The position numbers and the translations under genes are program-made. DNA of 64,000 bases from Myxacorys almedinensis A (GTDB taxonomy: Bacteria > Cyanobacteriota > Cyanobacteriia > Leptolyngbyales > Leptolyngbyaceae). The number at the start of each line of letters is the position of its first letter. The first letter of the stretch is position 1. Positions 25,839 through 33,444 of this stretch are shown one piece after another. The stretch covers positions 62,001-126,000 of the forward strand of contig NZ_WVIE01000006.1 of assembly GCF_010091945.1 (NCBI RefSeq), read 5' to 3'. The notes under the pieces are model-generated. The model was given only the letters and a program-made list of their open reading frames with translations. It made no database searches and had not been told where the DNA came from.

Positions 25839-26262
25839 CTCCTGCATTAGGGTTTACAGCATTGATTTTTGTGATTTAACTTTTTGATCTAACTCTCTTT
25901 TGCAGTGTTGTTATTTCTATTCCTGTTTTCATTGAAAATTCTTTTTATATAATGGACAAAAGTTTTCCTGTCGAAACAATGCTTGATACCAAATTAATCT
26001 GTAAATGCTACAGCCCTGCGACCTCCCTCAACCCGCCCTGAGTCAGGAGAGGAGTCGGAAAGTCTTTCCTGACCAAGGGGGGATGCCGTAGGCAGGGGGG
26101 TCGAGGATCTGTCGCCGTGAAAAATCAATTGGATATGAGATACCATTATGGCTATTCGTTGCGCTAATGATGCTCCTCCGAAGGTGTTCACGTTACCTTT
26201 CAGGCGCGATCGCAAATGTGACCTGAACGTGACGGTTGTTCCCCAGGGTTAGATGGGTCAAA
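25839..26262. repeat. Intergenic region with degenerate inverted-repeat element (about 25985-26143)
   Basis: No gene. The stretch starting GATACCAAATTAATCTG near 25985 and the inverse of AATCAATTGGATATGAG near 26126-26142 are loosely complementary, and the interior is rich in C/G runs (AAGGGGGGATGCC). This looks like a decayed non-autonomous element. The limits are approximate. Confidence 0.4.
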
Positions 26263-27342
26263 TCAGTACTCAGCAGGGGTTACACGACGCGGCTCATAGA
26301 CCATATACTTCATCAGCTTTGCCAGGTAGGGTGCCCATTGATGGCGCATCGAAATGTAGGAGTCAGCGCCTGCTTCTGGGTCATTAGTTGTTTTGATTCC
26401 CTCTGCCCTTAACCTTTCTAGCGCCTGGTAGTAATGCTCTCGCCACCTGGGTTCGTTGGGTTCCTGAGACTGAATCCTAACCTTGGGCAAGAGGGTCTGA
26501 CACAATTCCTCTAGTAGGTGAATCCCCCCAAACCAGAGTTCTGCTGTGCCAGAAGATTCTGTAACTGAGCGATACTGCTTTTGATCTAGAGCGCTCCTAA
26601 TTAGGGTAGCAGTGTCCATGGTTAGATAAGCAATGCGAGGCAAAGCGTAGTAAGCCTGACGGTAGCGGAAATAAAGTAGCACCGGGTAGGAATTGTTCGA
26701 CTCCAGAAGACCCGTCAAATTCCGGGCAATTTCTGAAATATCCTGATGCAGAGTAGTAATATTGTTATCGGCTGCTAAACGAGCCAAAAGCTCTGCTGAG
26801 TCTGCGGTATCGGCTGTACGGTGGTGCAAACTTAGAGCAACAGTATTGCGGCTAGTAAGGTTGTTATAAACCGACACAAAATAGGACAAAGTTAAGGTAA
26901 ATACCGAAAATCCCAAAATGCTCTTCAACACTATCAGTAATCGATACACTGTCGTTTGAGGAACTAGGTCGCCGGTGCCTAGGGTGGCCAGGGAAAAGCC
27001 GACGTAGTAGATGGCAGTCGCGAAATCTGTTGGGGTTTCCCCTTGTTCAGCTTGAATAGCGGTGCCTAGCCCAGTCCAAATAATCAGAGCAAACCCTAAT
27101 AGAAGCAGCACAACCCATACCCCAATGAGGGTGACAATAATAGTTGATCCTGCATATGAAAGGAAGCGATCGCGGCGCTTTGGTAAGCCTTGGGTGGCAG
27201 AGCAAAAAAGCCACCACATGCCTCTAGCTACAGCAATGCTCAGCAAACTGCTTTCAGCGCGGGGGTGCAATACAGTGAGGTAAATGTCTGCGAGAGCAAT
27301 CACCACAAGTACGGTGCCAATAATCTGCAACAGAACTGGCAT
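26263..27342 (-). CDS. Two-TM potassium channel family protein
   Basis: A 359-residue membrane protein with an N-terminal hydrophobic helix, a second at about 63-92, a pore helix and filter near 108-128 (FSLATLGTGDLVP) and a further helix near 135-160. The filter TLGTGDL differs from canonical TVGYGDL (Thr for Tyr), a variant seen in some bacterial channels, so strict K+ selectivity is uncertain. The 200-residue cytoplasmic C-terminus is not an RCK/TrkA domain I recognise. It stands alone, leftward. Confidence 0.8.
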   Translation of the reverse strand: MPVLLQIIGTVLVVIALADIYLTVLHPRAESSLLSIAVARGMWWLFCSATQGLPKRRDRFLSYAGSTIIVTLIGVWVVLLLLGFALIIWTGLGTAIQAEQGETPTDFATAIYYVGFSLATLGTGDLVPQTTVYRLLIVLKSILGFSVFTLTLSYFVSVYNNLTSRNTVALSLHHRTADTADSAELLARLAADNNITTLHQDISEIARNLTGLLESNNSYPVLLYFRYRQAYYALPRIAYLTMDTATLIRSALDQKQYRSVTESSGTAELWFGGIHLLEELCQTLLPKVRIQSQEPNEPRWREHYYQALERLRAEGIKTTNDPEAGADSYISMRHQWAPYLAKLMKYMVYEPRRVTPAEY

Positions 27343-27503
27343 TTCATTCCTCTATCTTATTAATTAGCCCAAGCCAAGATATTGCCTACATTCTCGTAAG
27401 AAGGCAGGCAATTCTCTAATTATTCAAGCTTGCTGCAGAAGGGTATTCAACTTCCTAAATGTAGAGACTTGCAATATCAAGTTTTAGATGCGGTGATCAA
27501 ATT

Positions 27504-28739
27504 CTACTCGATCGGAAAACCAGGAATCAGTTGATCAATTTCTTGCATGATCTGCCTGGTTTCTTTGAGGGCAACAACAACTTTTTGATAGTGCAAGACA
27601 TCATCAAAAGATAAAGTACGTTTGGCTTTTTTACGATCTTTTAGCCATTTGTCTAACACTTGATAACCGCCGATCTTAAACTCCCAAACTTCGGGGGCGA
27701 TGCCTTCAAAGTAGCGATCGCCATTAATATAAACTCGCTGCTCTGTCGGTTTATAAGTCACTTCAGTAACGGCATTGTCGCCATTGCCGCCCATTTTAGT
27801 AATGAGCTTGTTGAGTTTTTTCGATTTCATCAGGTGCAGTTCTACCAACGCCTGACCTTTTGTGCCCAGATCTTTGAACAGGTGATCGCTGCTGGTTAAC
27901 GGCACACGGGGAAAGTCACTTTTTAGGAATTTGGCATAGCGATCGCGATAGGTGGGACTGTGGAAGATGGCGTAGATGTAGTAAAAGATGGCTTCTGGAG
28001 TGGGGACATAGCCAAGCTTTTCTCGAATTGCTGTGATGAAATCTGAAGACAAATTTGGAGATTTTTCAACAAACAATTGACTTTGTTGATTGGCAATATC
28101 AGGATAGAGGTAAAGAGGAAAAGCATTACTGCCATCTTTTAATTCAACATACAGTGCAGGAGTTGGAGTATTAGCTACAAATGCATGTCGCCAGTCATCA
28201 GCTTTAGTTTGTCTGACAACATTCAGAAAAATGTTCTCTTCAGTAAAATGTTGTTGAAAAATAACTCTGGGATAATCCATTGCAATTGTGCTGAAGTAGC
28301 AAGAACGCAAATCGAAAGGTCGGTAGAAAAATTTGATCAACCACCTTTTCCAGTCTTGTATCTGCCGTATTCTCTGCCTTGCCTTGGTTAAGCTCCAATC
28401 TCGATTATCCTTAAGAGCATATTTACTTCTAATTTCCTCGTCAGAAAATCGTGTATCTCTAAATTCTTGAAGTCTCTGTTGAAGTTGTTCTTGACTATAT
28501 GCGATCGCAAAATCATCTCGGTGACTTTGGAATCCAAGAGTGTTAATAGGAAATATTTTATTAATTTGCCAACCTGGATCGTATTCTAGCCGTAAGTCTT
28601 GATCTTGTGGAGCAAAAAGGTAGAGTGGAGATTTTGGAAAGATTTCTGTCCACTCAACTGTAGTAATATCATGCTCCTGAAGATAACGATCTTTATCTTC
28701 TCGTGAACCCCAGAGATCAGTGTGATAAAACTTGGTCAT
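27504..28739 (-). CDS. Restriction-modification protein, C-terminal part (specificity/helical region)
   Basis: A 411-residue protein that corresponds to the C-terminal half of type IIG/ISP-like single-chain restriction-methylation enzymes. It begins MTKFYHTDLWGSREDK, a motif normally internal, following the methyltransferase and helicase-independent core, and continues with KFFYRPFDLR and a region that would hold target recognition. The N-terminal half is encoded by 29324-31177; about 580 bp with HicB-type genes separate them. ATG 28739 is preceded by GTGAAG. The split is clean: neither half has lost obvious sequence. Whether the halves reassemble is unknown. Confidence 0.82.
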   Translation of the reverse strand: MTKFYHTDLWGSREDKDRYLQEHDITTVEWTEIFPKSPLYLFAPQDQDLRLEYDPGWQINKIFPINTLGFQSHRDDFAIAYSQEQLQQRLQEFRDTRFSDEEIRSKYALKDNRDWSLTKARQRIRQIQDWKRWLIKFFYRPFDLRSCYFSTIAMDYPRVIFQQHFTEENIFLNVVRQTKADDWRHAFVANTPTPALYVELKDGSNAFPLYLYPDIANQQSQLFVEKSPNLSSDFITAIREKLGYVPTPEAIFYYIYAIFHSPTYRDRYAKFLKSDFPRVPLTSSDHLFKDLGTKGQALVELHLMKSKKLNKLITKMGGNGDNAVTEVTYKPTEQRVYINGDRYFEGIAPEVWEFKIGGYQVLDKWLKDRKKAKRTLSFDDVLHYQKVVVALKETRQIMQEIDQLIPGFPIE

Positions 28740-28747
28740 AAATTACT

Positions 28748-28855
28748 TCACTCAGTTTTCCATTCGGTTTCTGGAATGTCAGCACCCATCATAATGTTGC
28801 GGAGTGTCCCAATCGGTAAATCGCGCCCCTTGTGGTAGGGCACAATCACTTGAAG
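28748..28855 (-). pseudogene. hicA toxin remnant (C-terminal fragment)
   Basis: In a frame different from the overlapping hicB gene, the leftward strand encodes LQVIVPYHKGRDLPIGTL, then RNIMMGADIPETEWKTE and a stop at 28748-28750. This is the C-terminal third of a HicA mRNA-interferase. The N-terminal part with the catalytic His is missing, so the toxin is dead. The upstream limit is approximate. Confidence 0.7.
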
Positions 28856-29021
28856 CTGGCGATTGAGATTTCGCCGGTTCAAGATAAAGAGCGATCGCTT
28901 CACGAATATTCTCTAACGCTTCTTCTGTTTCTCCAGCCAAAACACAACCTGGCAATTCTGGACACCAAACAGACCAATCTCCCATTTCAAAATCGGTTTC
29001 AAGCACAACGCACCATTTCAT
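28779..29021 (-). CDS. hicB: HicB-family antitoxin, fused out of frame to hicA remnant
   Basis: Residues 1-50 match HicB antitoxins closely: MKWCVVLETDFEMGDW, VWCPELPGC, ETEEALENIREAI, LYLEP. From about residue 51 the chain (AKSQSPASSDCALPQG...) is translated from the wrong frame of a hicA 3' end. The simplest history is a deletion that removed the end of hicB and the beginning of hicA. The N-terminal RNase-H-like fold may survive, but a toxin partner does not. Confidence 0.78.
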   Translation of the reverse strand: MKWCVVLETDFEMGDWSVWCPELPGCVLAGETEEALENIREAIALYLEPAKSQSPASSDCALPQGARFTDWDTPQHYDGC

Positions 29022-29099
29022 TACGGTTTCTCCTTAGAACATTTTTCCACTTAGCTATCATAATCATGCTCTAGAAAATAGCCTGACAAAACTCGCAGC

Positions 29100-29327
29100 T
29101 TACCCAATAGCAACCTCCAATCGAGTCACAAAAACTTCTGTATGCAAGCGATTCTGTATTTCTAAAGAATCAGCTACTTCAAAAAAAAGTTGCAGAGCTT
29201 CAATCAAATTGTTTTTTGCTTCTTCTACCGAATTCCCCTGACTGGCAATGTCCAGTTCTGGACACAGTGATACGTAACCATTCCCTCCACGCTCAATAAT
29301 TGCTGTGAATTGTTGAACTCGTTTCAT
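29100..29327 (-). CDS. Second HicB-like protein, orphan
   Basis: A 75-residue protein with the HicB-type fold: FTAIIERGGNGYVSLCPELD, then QGNSVEEAKNNLIEALQLFFE. Its ATG overlaps the stop of the restriction-modification N-terminal gene as ATGA, indicating translational coupling. No hicA follows; 78 bp later the other hicB begins. It may be an orphan antitoxin or a regulator. Confidence 0.8.
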   Translation of the reverse strand: MKRVQQFTAIIERGGNGYVSLCPELDIASQGNSVEEAKNNLIEALQLFFEVADSLEIQNRLHTEVFVTRLEVAIG

Positions 29328-31177
29328 GCTGCTTTCTCCTTGGAATATTTAACCATCAAACAAACTGCTACCCCTTGCTGAATATCAAATACATTTTTAT
29401 CCGGGGAGCCATCGGGAGAAACTTCTTTTTTTCTGCTGTTGCCGTGCAAATCCATCAGGTAAATCTCATCAAAGGTTTGCTCTAAACTCTGGCGCATTCC
29501 TCGAAAGGTTGGGTTATCAAGATAGCCGTGATTGGTGATGAATGCCAGAATGCCAGAACCCGTCCTGTCAATTCGCCATTGCCCAAACCGAATAAATTTC
29601 ACATAGTCATCTTGTAACCATTTGGAATTTCGCTCTCCTAATGGCATCCCGTCTACTTGATAATAGTCGCGCAACAAACCCTCGATCCACTGACTTTTGT
29701 TTGCCGAATGTCCTGAATAAGGGGGATTGCCCAACACCACCATTACCGGGGCATCGCGTTTAATTTCTGAGGCTTCGTTTGCTTCCTGTGCGACAAACTG
29801 ACCAAACAAAATCTCTGATTTTTTGAGTGCTTCATCTAACGTATTCGTGAGGTAAATGCCTAGTCGTTGTTTGCCCTTAAATTGGTAGCCGAGTTCCTGA
29901 AGTGCTAGACCGAGTTTGAGGTGAGCGATCGCATAAGGAGCCATCAATAACTCAAACCCAAACAACCGATTTAGCAAATTATCTTTCACATAGCTATCCC
30001 ACTGATTCGCCATACCAATGTCTTCCAGATTGCGATAAATCTGCTTGATCACCTCATACAAAAACGTGCCCGTCCCCGTTGCCGGATCAAGAATTTGCAC
30101 TCTGGGCTTTTGCGTCACCGGATCTTTAGCGTTATCAGCTAAACCCAACGGCAAATCAAAGCGATCTTTCAAAATCGCATCTACCGATCGCACAATAAAA
30201 GACACCACAGGTTCAGGCGTATAATAAACGCCCCGACTCTTCCGCAAAGCCGCATTATACGCCGCCAAAAACGTCTCATAAAAATGCACAACCGGATCTT
30301 CTTGACGAGTTCGCTGCCCAAAATTTTCTAAAATGCTGCCCATCTCCACCTGAGACAGCACCTCCACCAAGTCATCAATCGCCCAATCAATCTGACTCAC
30401 CGCATCGGTTTCTACGATCGTATTAAACAACCGCTTCAAAAAAGGATTGGTTGCCGGAATATACGTGCCAGCTGTCCGCCGAGTAAACGCCTCACCTCCC
30501 GGCTTTTGCACATGACCCACCCTTGCCGCAAACAACCCATAAGAAATCGTCTGAGCATACATATCCGCAAAATCTGCATCATTCAAATCGGGCAACAACA
30601 CCTCAATAAAGCCCTGCTTCAGTTGATGCAAATCGCCCCCAATTTCTTCCCCATCAAGAGCCGTTGTTGTTGCCAACCGAATCGCCTTTGTCAACCTCGC
30701 CATCTGCCGCGCTAGGTCTTCAGGGCTGCTGATAATTTCGCCCGTATAGTTGAGAAACTGATCCAACAGAGCAGAAATTTTGTCAGCATTCTTAGCTTGC
30801 AGATTGCTACCATTGCGCTCTGCTAAAACCTCCTTCTGCCTGCGCTTCCCATCTACATACCAACGAAACTCTAGATAATTGGTCAACACCAAGTTGGGAA
30901 ACGATTCTAGATATCGTTGCAACTGCTCCGTCTTTTCAACCTGATCTAGGTCTAACCCCACATCTTTAGCCTCTACATAACCCGTCAACAACTCTCGCCG
31001 CCTTACCGTAAAGTCTGGAATCCCGGCTTTGTTGCCTTTTTCTTCAATTACTGCATCTAGTCCTACAGCAGGATCATCCAACAAATCTTTTAATGCTGGG
31101 TAATGGCTGCGCTCACTACCTTTTTGCAGATTCTTTTGAATCGACTTGAGATAAGCATCAAACGCGAGAGATGGCAT
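29324..31177 (-). CDS. Restriction-modification protein, N-terminal part (nuclease + N6-adenine methyltransferase)
   Basis: A 617-residue protein. The N-terminus carries a PD-(D/E)xK nuclease signature: Pro54-Asp55 (GIPDF) and E69-A-K71 (YVEAK). A helical linker leads to an N6-adenine methyltransferase with SAM motif DPATGTGTF (about 360) and catalytic NPPY (about 479). The chain stops after QQGVAVCLMVKYSKEKAA, where related single-chain enzymes continue into the part encoded at 27504-28739. The frame is open upstream to 31306; ATG 31177 is chosen because MPSLAFDAYL is the natural N-terminus. The order on the transcript is N-part, hicB-like, hicB/hicA remnant, C-part. Confidence 0.88.
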   Translation of the reverse strand: MPSLAFDAYLKSIQKNLQKGSERSHYPALKDLLDDPAVGLDAVIEEKGNKAGIPDFTVRRRELLTGYVEAKDVGLDLDQVEKTEQLQRYLESFPNLVLTNYLEFRWYVDGKRRQKEVLAERNGSNLQAKNADKISALLDQFLNYTGEIISSPEDLARQMARLTKAIRLATTTALDGEEIGGDLHQLKQGFIEVLLPDLNDADFADMYAQTISYGLFAARVGHVQKPGGEAFTRRTAGTYIPATNPFLKRLFNTIVETDAVSQIDWAIDDLVEVLSQVEMGSILENFGQRTRQEDPVVHFYETFLAAYNAALRKSRGVYYTPEPVVSFIVRSVDAILKDRFDLPLGLADNAKDPVTQKPRVQILDPATGTGTFLYEVIKQIYRNLEDIGMANQWDSYVKDNLLNRLFGFELLMAPYAIAHLKLGLALQELGYQFKGKQRLGIYLTNTLDEALKKSEILFGQFVAQEANEASEIKRDAPVMVVLGNPPYSGHSANKSQWIEGLLRDYYQVDGMPLGERNSKWLQDDYVKFIRFGQWRIDRTGSGILAFITNHGYLDNPTFRGMRQSLEQTFDEIYLMDLHGNSRKKEVSPDGSPDKNVFDIQQGVAVCLMVKYSKEKAA

Positions 31178-31400
31178 TGTGGTTTTGGCTCCAGTGCGAT
31201 CGTTAGAGGTTTGGGGGTTGCATAATGCGAGGAGGGCAAATCCGAGAGTCCTGCTCGCATTATGCAAGATCGAATCACAATCAGTGCGATCGCAATTCGA
31301 TCCCATCGAAGCCCATCAATTTCAAGTCGTCAATCCCAATGTCACCATCATCAGCACGCTCCTGGGCTGATACTCCACCTATCACCAGACCCCCAACCTA

Positions 31401-31562
31401 ACTTTTTCGGCGTTGCTGAAGACAAGTATGATTTGCCCTTCTTTCCAACTCTTCTCCTTGGGGAGAAGAGAGCTAAAATTCTTGTTTCCTCGCCTTTTGG
31501 GAGAAGGCTAGGGAGAGGGCAGATCTGCGATGCATACTTAGATTCAGCAACGCCACTTTTTC
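31401..31562. mobile_element. MITE with 8-bp target-site duplication
   Basis: The 570-bp gap before panC contains a 146-bp element (31409-31554). Its ends are inverted repeats: GGCGTTGCTGAA...AAGTATG on the left and CATACTTAGATTCAGCAACGCC's inverse on the right (two blocks of 12 and 7 matching bases separated by 3 mismatches). It is flanked by exact direct repeats ACTTTTTC at 31401-31408 and 31555-31562. No transposase is encoded; the interior has TCTCCTTGGGGAGA and GGGAGAAGGCTAGGG runs. The rest of the gap shows no gene. Confidence 0.88.
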
Positions 31563-31747
31563 TTGGTCAGAGGGGCGCGATAGCGATAGGTTCCGGCGTT
31601 AGCGCTCTCTATTCATCGCTCAGGCTCTTTGCTCCAGAGGGTGTCACCATGCGCCCATAAAATCTTTGGACAAAAATTCCATTGTTTTCGGTCAGTGGGA
31701 AGCGAATTCTATACACTTGAGAAGGCGACGGTAGGGGATTCCTGGGG

Positions 31748-33355
31748 GTGGCGGTGCGGCTGTTTTCGACTGTGGCGGGACTGCGGTGTTACTTAGATCT
31801 CAGTTGGGGTAAACAGCCTCGATCGAGCGATTCGCCCTCCAATCCGATGCCGATCCCCGCCCTTGAAATCGGCTTTGTGCCAACGATGGGAGCGCTGCAC
31901 ACCGGGCACTTGAGCCTCATCGAGCGAGCCAGACGAGAAAATAAACTGGTGGTGGTGAGTATTTTTGTCAACCCGCTCCAGTTTGCGCCGGGCGAAGATT
32001 TTAGTCGCTATCCTCGGCAACTAGAGCGCGATCGCAGCCTCTGCGAAGGCGCAGGTGTCGATGTCCTCTTCACCCCAACCCCTGAAGAAATGGGCGTTAC
32101 AGCCTCGGATCAGACCCACATTCAGCCCCCCCAAGCCCTGGTGTCTGGGTTATGCGGTCGATCTCGCCCTGGTCACTTTGAAGGCGTCGCCACAATTGTG
32201 ACAAAACTCTTAAATTTGGTGCAGCCCGATCGCAGCTATTTTGGGCAAAAAGATGCTCAGCAAGTCGCGATCATTCGGCGGTTGGTGCAAGATCTGAAGC
32301 TGCCTGTGGAGATTATTGCGTGCCCTATTATACGAGAAGCAAACGGTCTGGCTCTGAGTTCCCGAAATCAATATCTTTCTGATGAAGAAAAGATACAAGC
32401 CACTGCCTTATATCAAGGATTAGCTAACGCTCAAAACCTGTTTCGCACAGGGGAGCGATCGAGTGCTACCTTAGTGCAGGCAGTAAAACTAGAACTTGCG
32501 AACGTACCCGTGATTCACCCCGAATACATTGAACTTGTTGATCCGATGACTCTCAAACCGCTAGAAACCGTAACTGATGAAGGCTTGTTAGCCCTAGCCG
32601 CCCGGATTGGCTCGACGCGGCTGATCGATAACTGTGTGTTGCGCGGCTCCTACGGCGTTGCGCCCAATGCCAACCGTCAGCCGATGATTGCGATCGATGG
32701 CCCGGCGGGTGCCGGAAAATCGACCGTGGCGCGAAAAGTGGCGGAGGTTTTGGGTCTGTTTTATCTAGATACGGGCGCCATGTATCGGGCATTAACGTGG
32801 TTTATTTTAAAGTCGGGCGTCGATCTGGGCGATGAACCCACGGTTGCCGAACTCGCCAGCCAATGCCAGATCGATTTTGTGAATACGCCGAGTCCTTCGG
32901 TGTTTGTCAATGGCGAGGATGTGACGCAAGCCATCCGCACACCCGAAGTGACGGCGCGAGTGTCTGCGATCGCGGCTCAAGGGGCGGTGCGGGCAGTGCT
33001 GGTGAGACAACAGCAACATTATGGGCAGCGCGGGGGCATCGTGATCGATGGGCGCGACATTGGAACTCATGTTTTCCCCGATGCTGAAGTGAAAATTTTT
33101 CTGACCGCTTCGATTGCAGAACGAGCACGACGGAGGCAAGTAGACCTGAAGAATTTGGGTCAGTCGGATGTGACATTGGGTGATTTAGAACGGGCGATCG
33201 CAGAGCGCGATCGCCAAGATAGCACCCGCGCAATCTCACCGCTAAGAAAAGCAGACGATGCGATCGAGATTAAGAGCGACAATCTCACCATTGAGGAAGT
33301 ATTAGGTGCGATCGTCACCCTCTATCAAGCAAAAACAGCCAGCCTCCTGGTCTAG
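31748..33355 (+). CDS. panC/cmk: Bifunctional pantoate-beta-alanine ligase / cytidylate kinase
   Basis: A cyanobacteria-specific fusion. Residues 1-299 are PanC, which joins pantoate and beta-alanine using ATP in coenzyme A synthesis (MGALHTGHLSLIERA, FVNPLQFAPGEDF, GQKDAQQVA). Residues from about 312 are cytidylate kinase, which phosphorylates CMP/dCMP (GPAGAGKSTVARKV, DTGAMYRAL, GRDIGTHVFPDA). The linker contains an extra GSYGVAPNANR (300-310) that is encoded by a short repeat also found at 56545-56578. The start is GTG at 31748. Confidence 0.95.
   Translation: MAVRLFSTVAGLRCYLDLSWGKQPRSSDSPSNPMPIPALEIGFVPTMGALHTGHLSLIERARRENKLVVVSIFVNPLQFAPGEDFSRYPRQLERDRSLCEGAGVDVLFTPTPEEMGVTASDQTHIQPPQALVSGLCGRSRPGHFEGVATIVTKLLNLVQPDRSYFGQKDAQQVAIIRRLVQDLKLPVEIIACPIIREANGLALSSRNQYLSDEEKIQATALYQGLANAQNLFRTGERSSATLVQAVKLELANVPVIHPEYIELVDPMTLKPLETVTDEGLLALAARIGSTRLIDNCVLRGSYGVAPNANRQPMIAIDGPAGAGKSTVARKVAEVLGLFYLDTGAMYRALTWFILKSGVDLGDEPTVAELASQCQIDFVNTPSPSVFVNGEDVTQAIRTPEVTARVSAIAAQGAVRAVLVRQQQHYGQRGGIVIDGRDIGTHVFPDAEVKIFLTASIAERARRRQVDLKNLGQSDVTLGDLERAIAERDRQDSTRAISPLRKADDAIEIKSDNLTIEEVLGAIVTLYQAKTASLLV
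32643..32676. repeat. Short dispersed repeat, copy A, inside panC-cmk linker
   Basis: A 34-base segment (starts GCGGCTCCTACGG, continues through GTTGCGCCC, ends AACCG) matches 28 of 34 bases at 56545-56578. It keeps the reading frame and encodes GSYGVAPNAN between the two enzyme domains. Confidence 0.65.
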
Positions 33356-33393
33356 CAAACGGCGGGATTAGAAGCCAGCGACACTAGTGCGGA

Positions 33394-33426
33394 AAAGCAG
33401 AGACTCAAAGGGTACCTCTGCTTTTG
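33394..33426. terminator. Bidirectional terminator between panC-cmk and glutamate synthase
   Basis: AAAAGCAGAG (33394-33403) pairs with CTCTGCTTTT (33417-33426). A-rich and T-rich ends on both sides allow termination in both directions between two convergent genes. Confidence 0.88.
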
Positions 33427-33444
33427 GGGTTTGGTGCGAGGGCA

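Noticed and set aside
31262-31660. 132-codon rightward frame
   Set aside because: It runs through the MITE and flanking repeats; the translation is low quality and has no family features.
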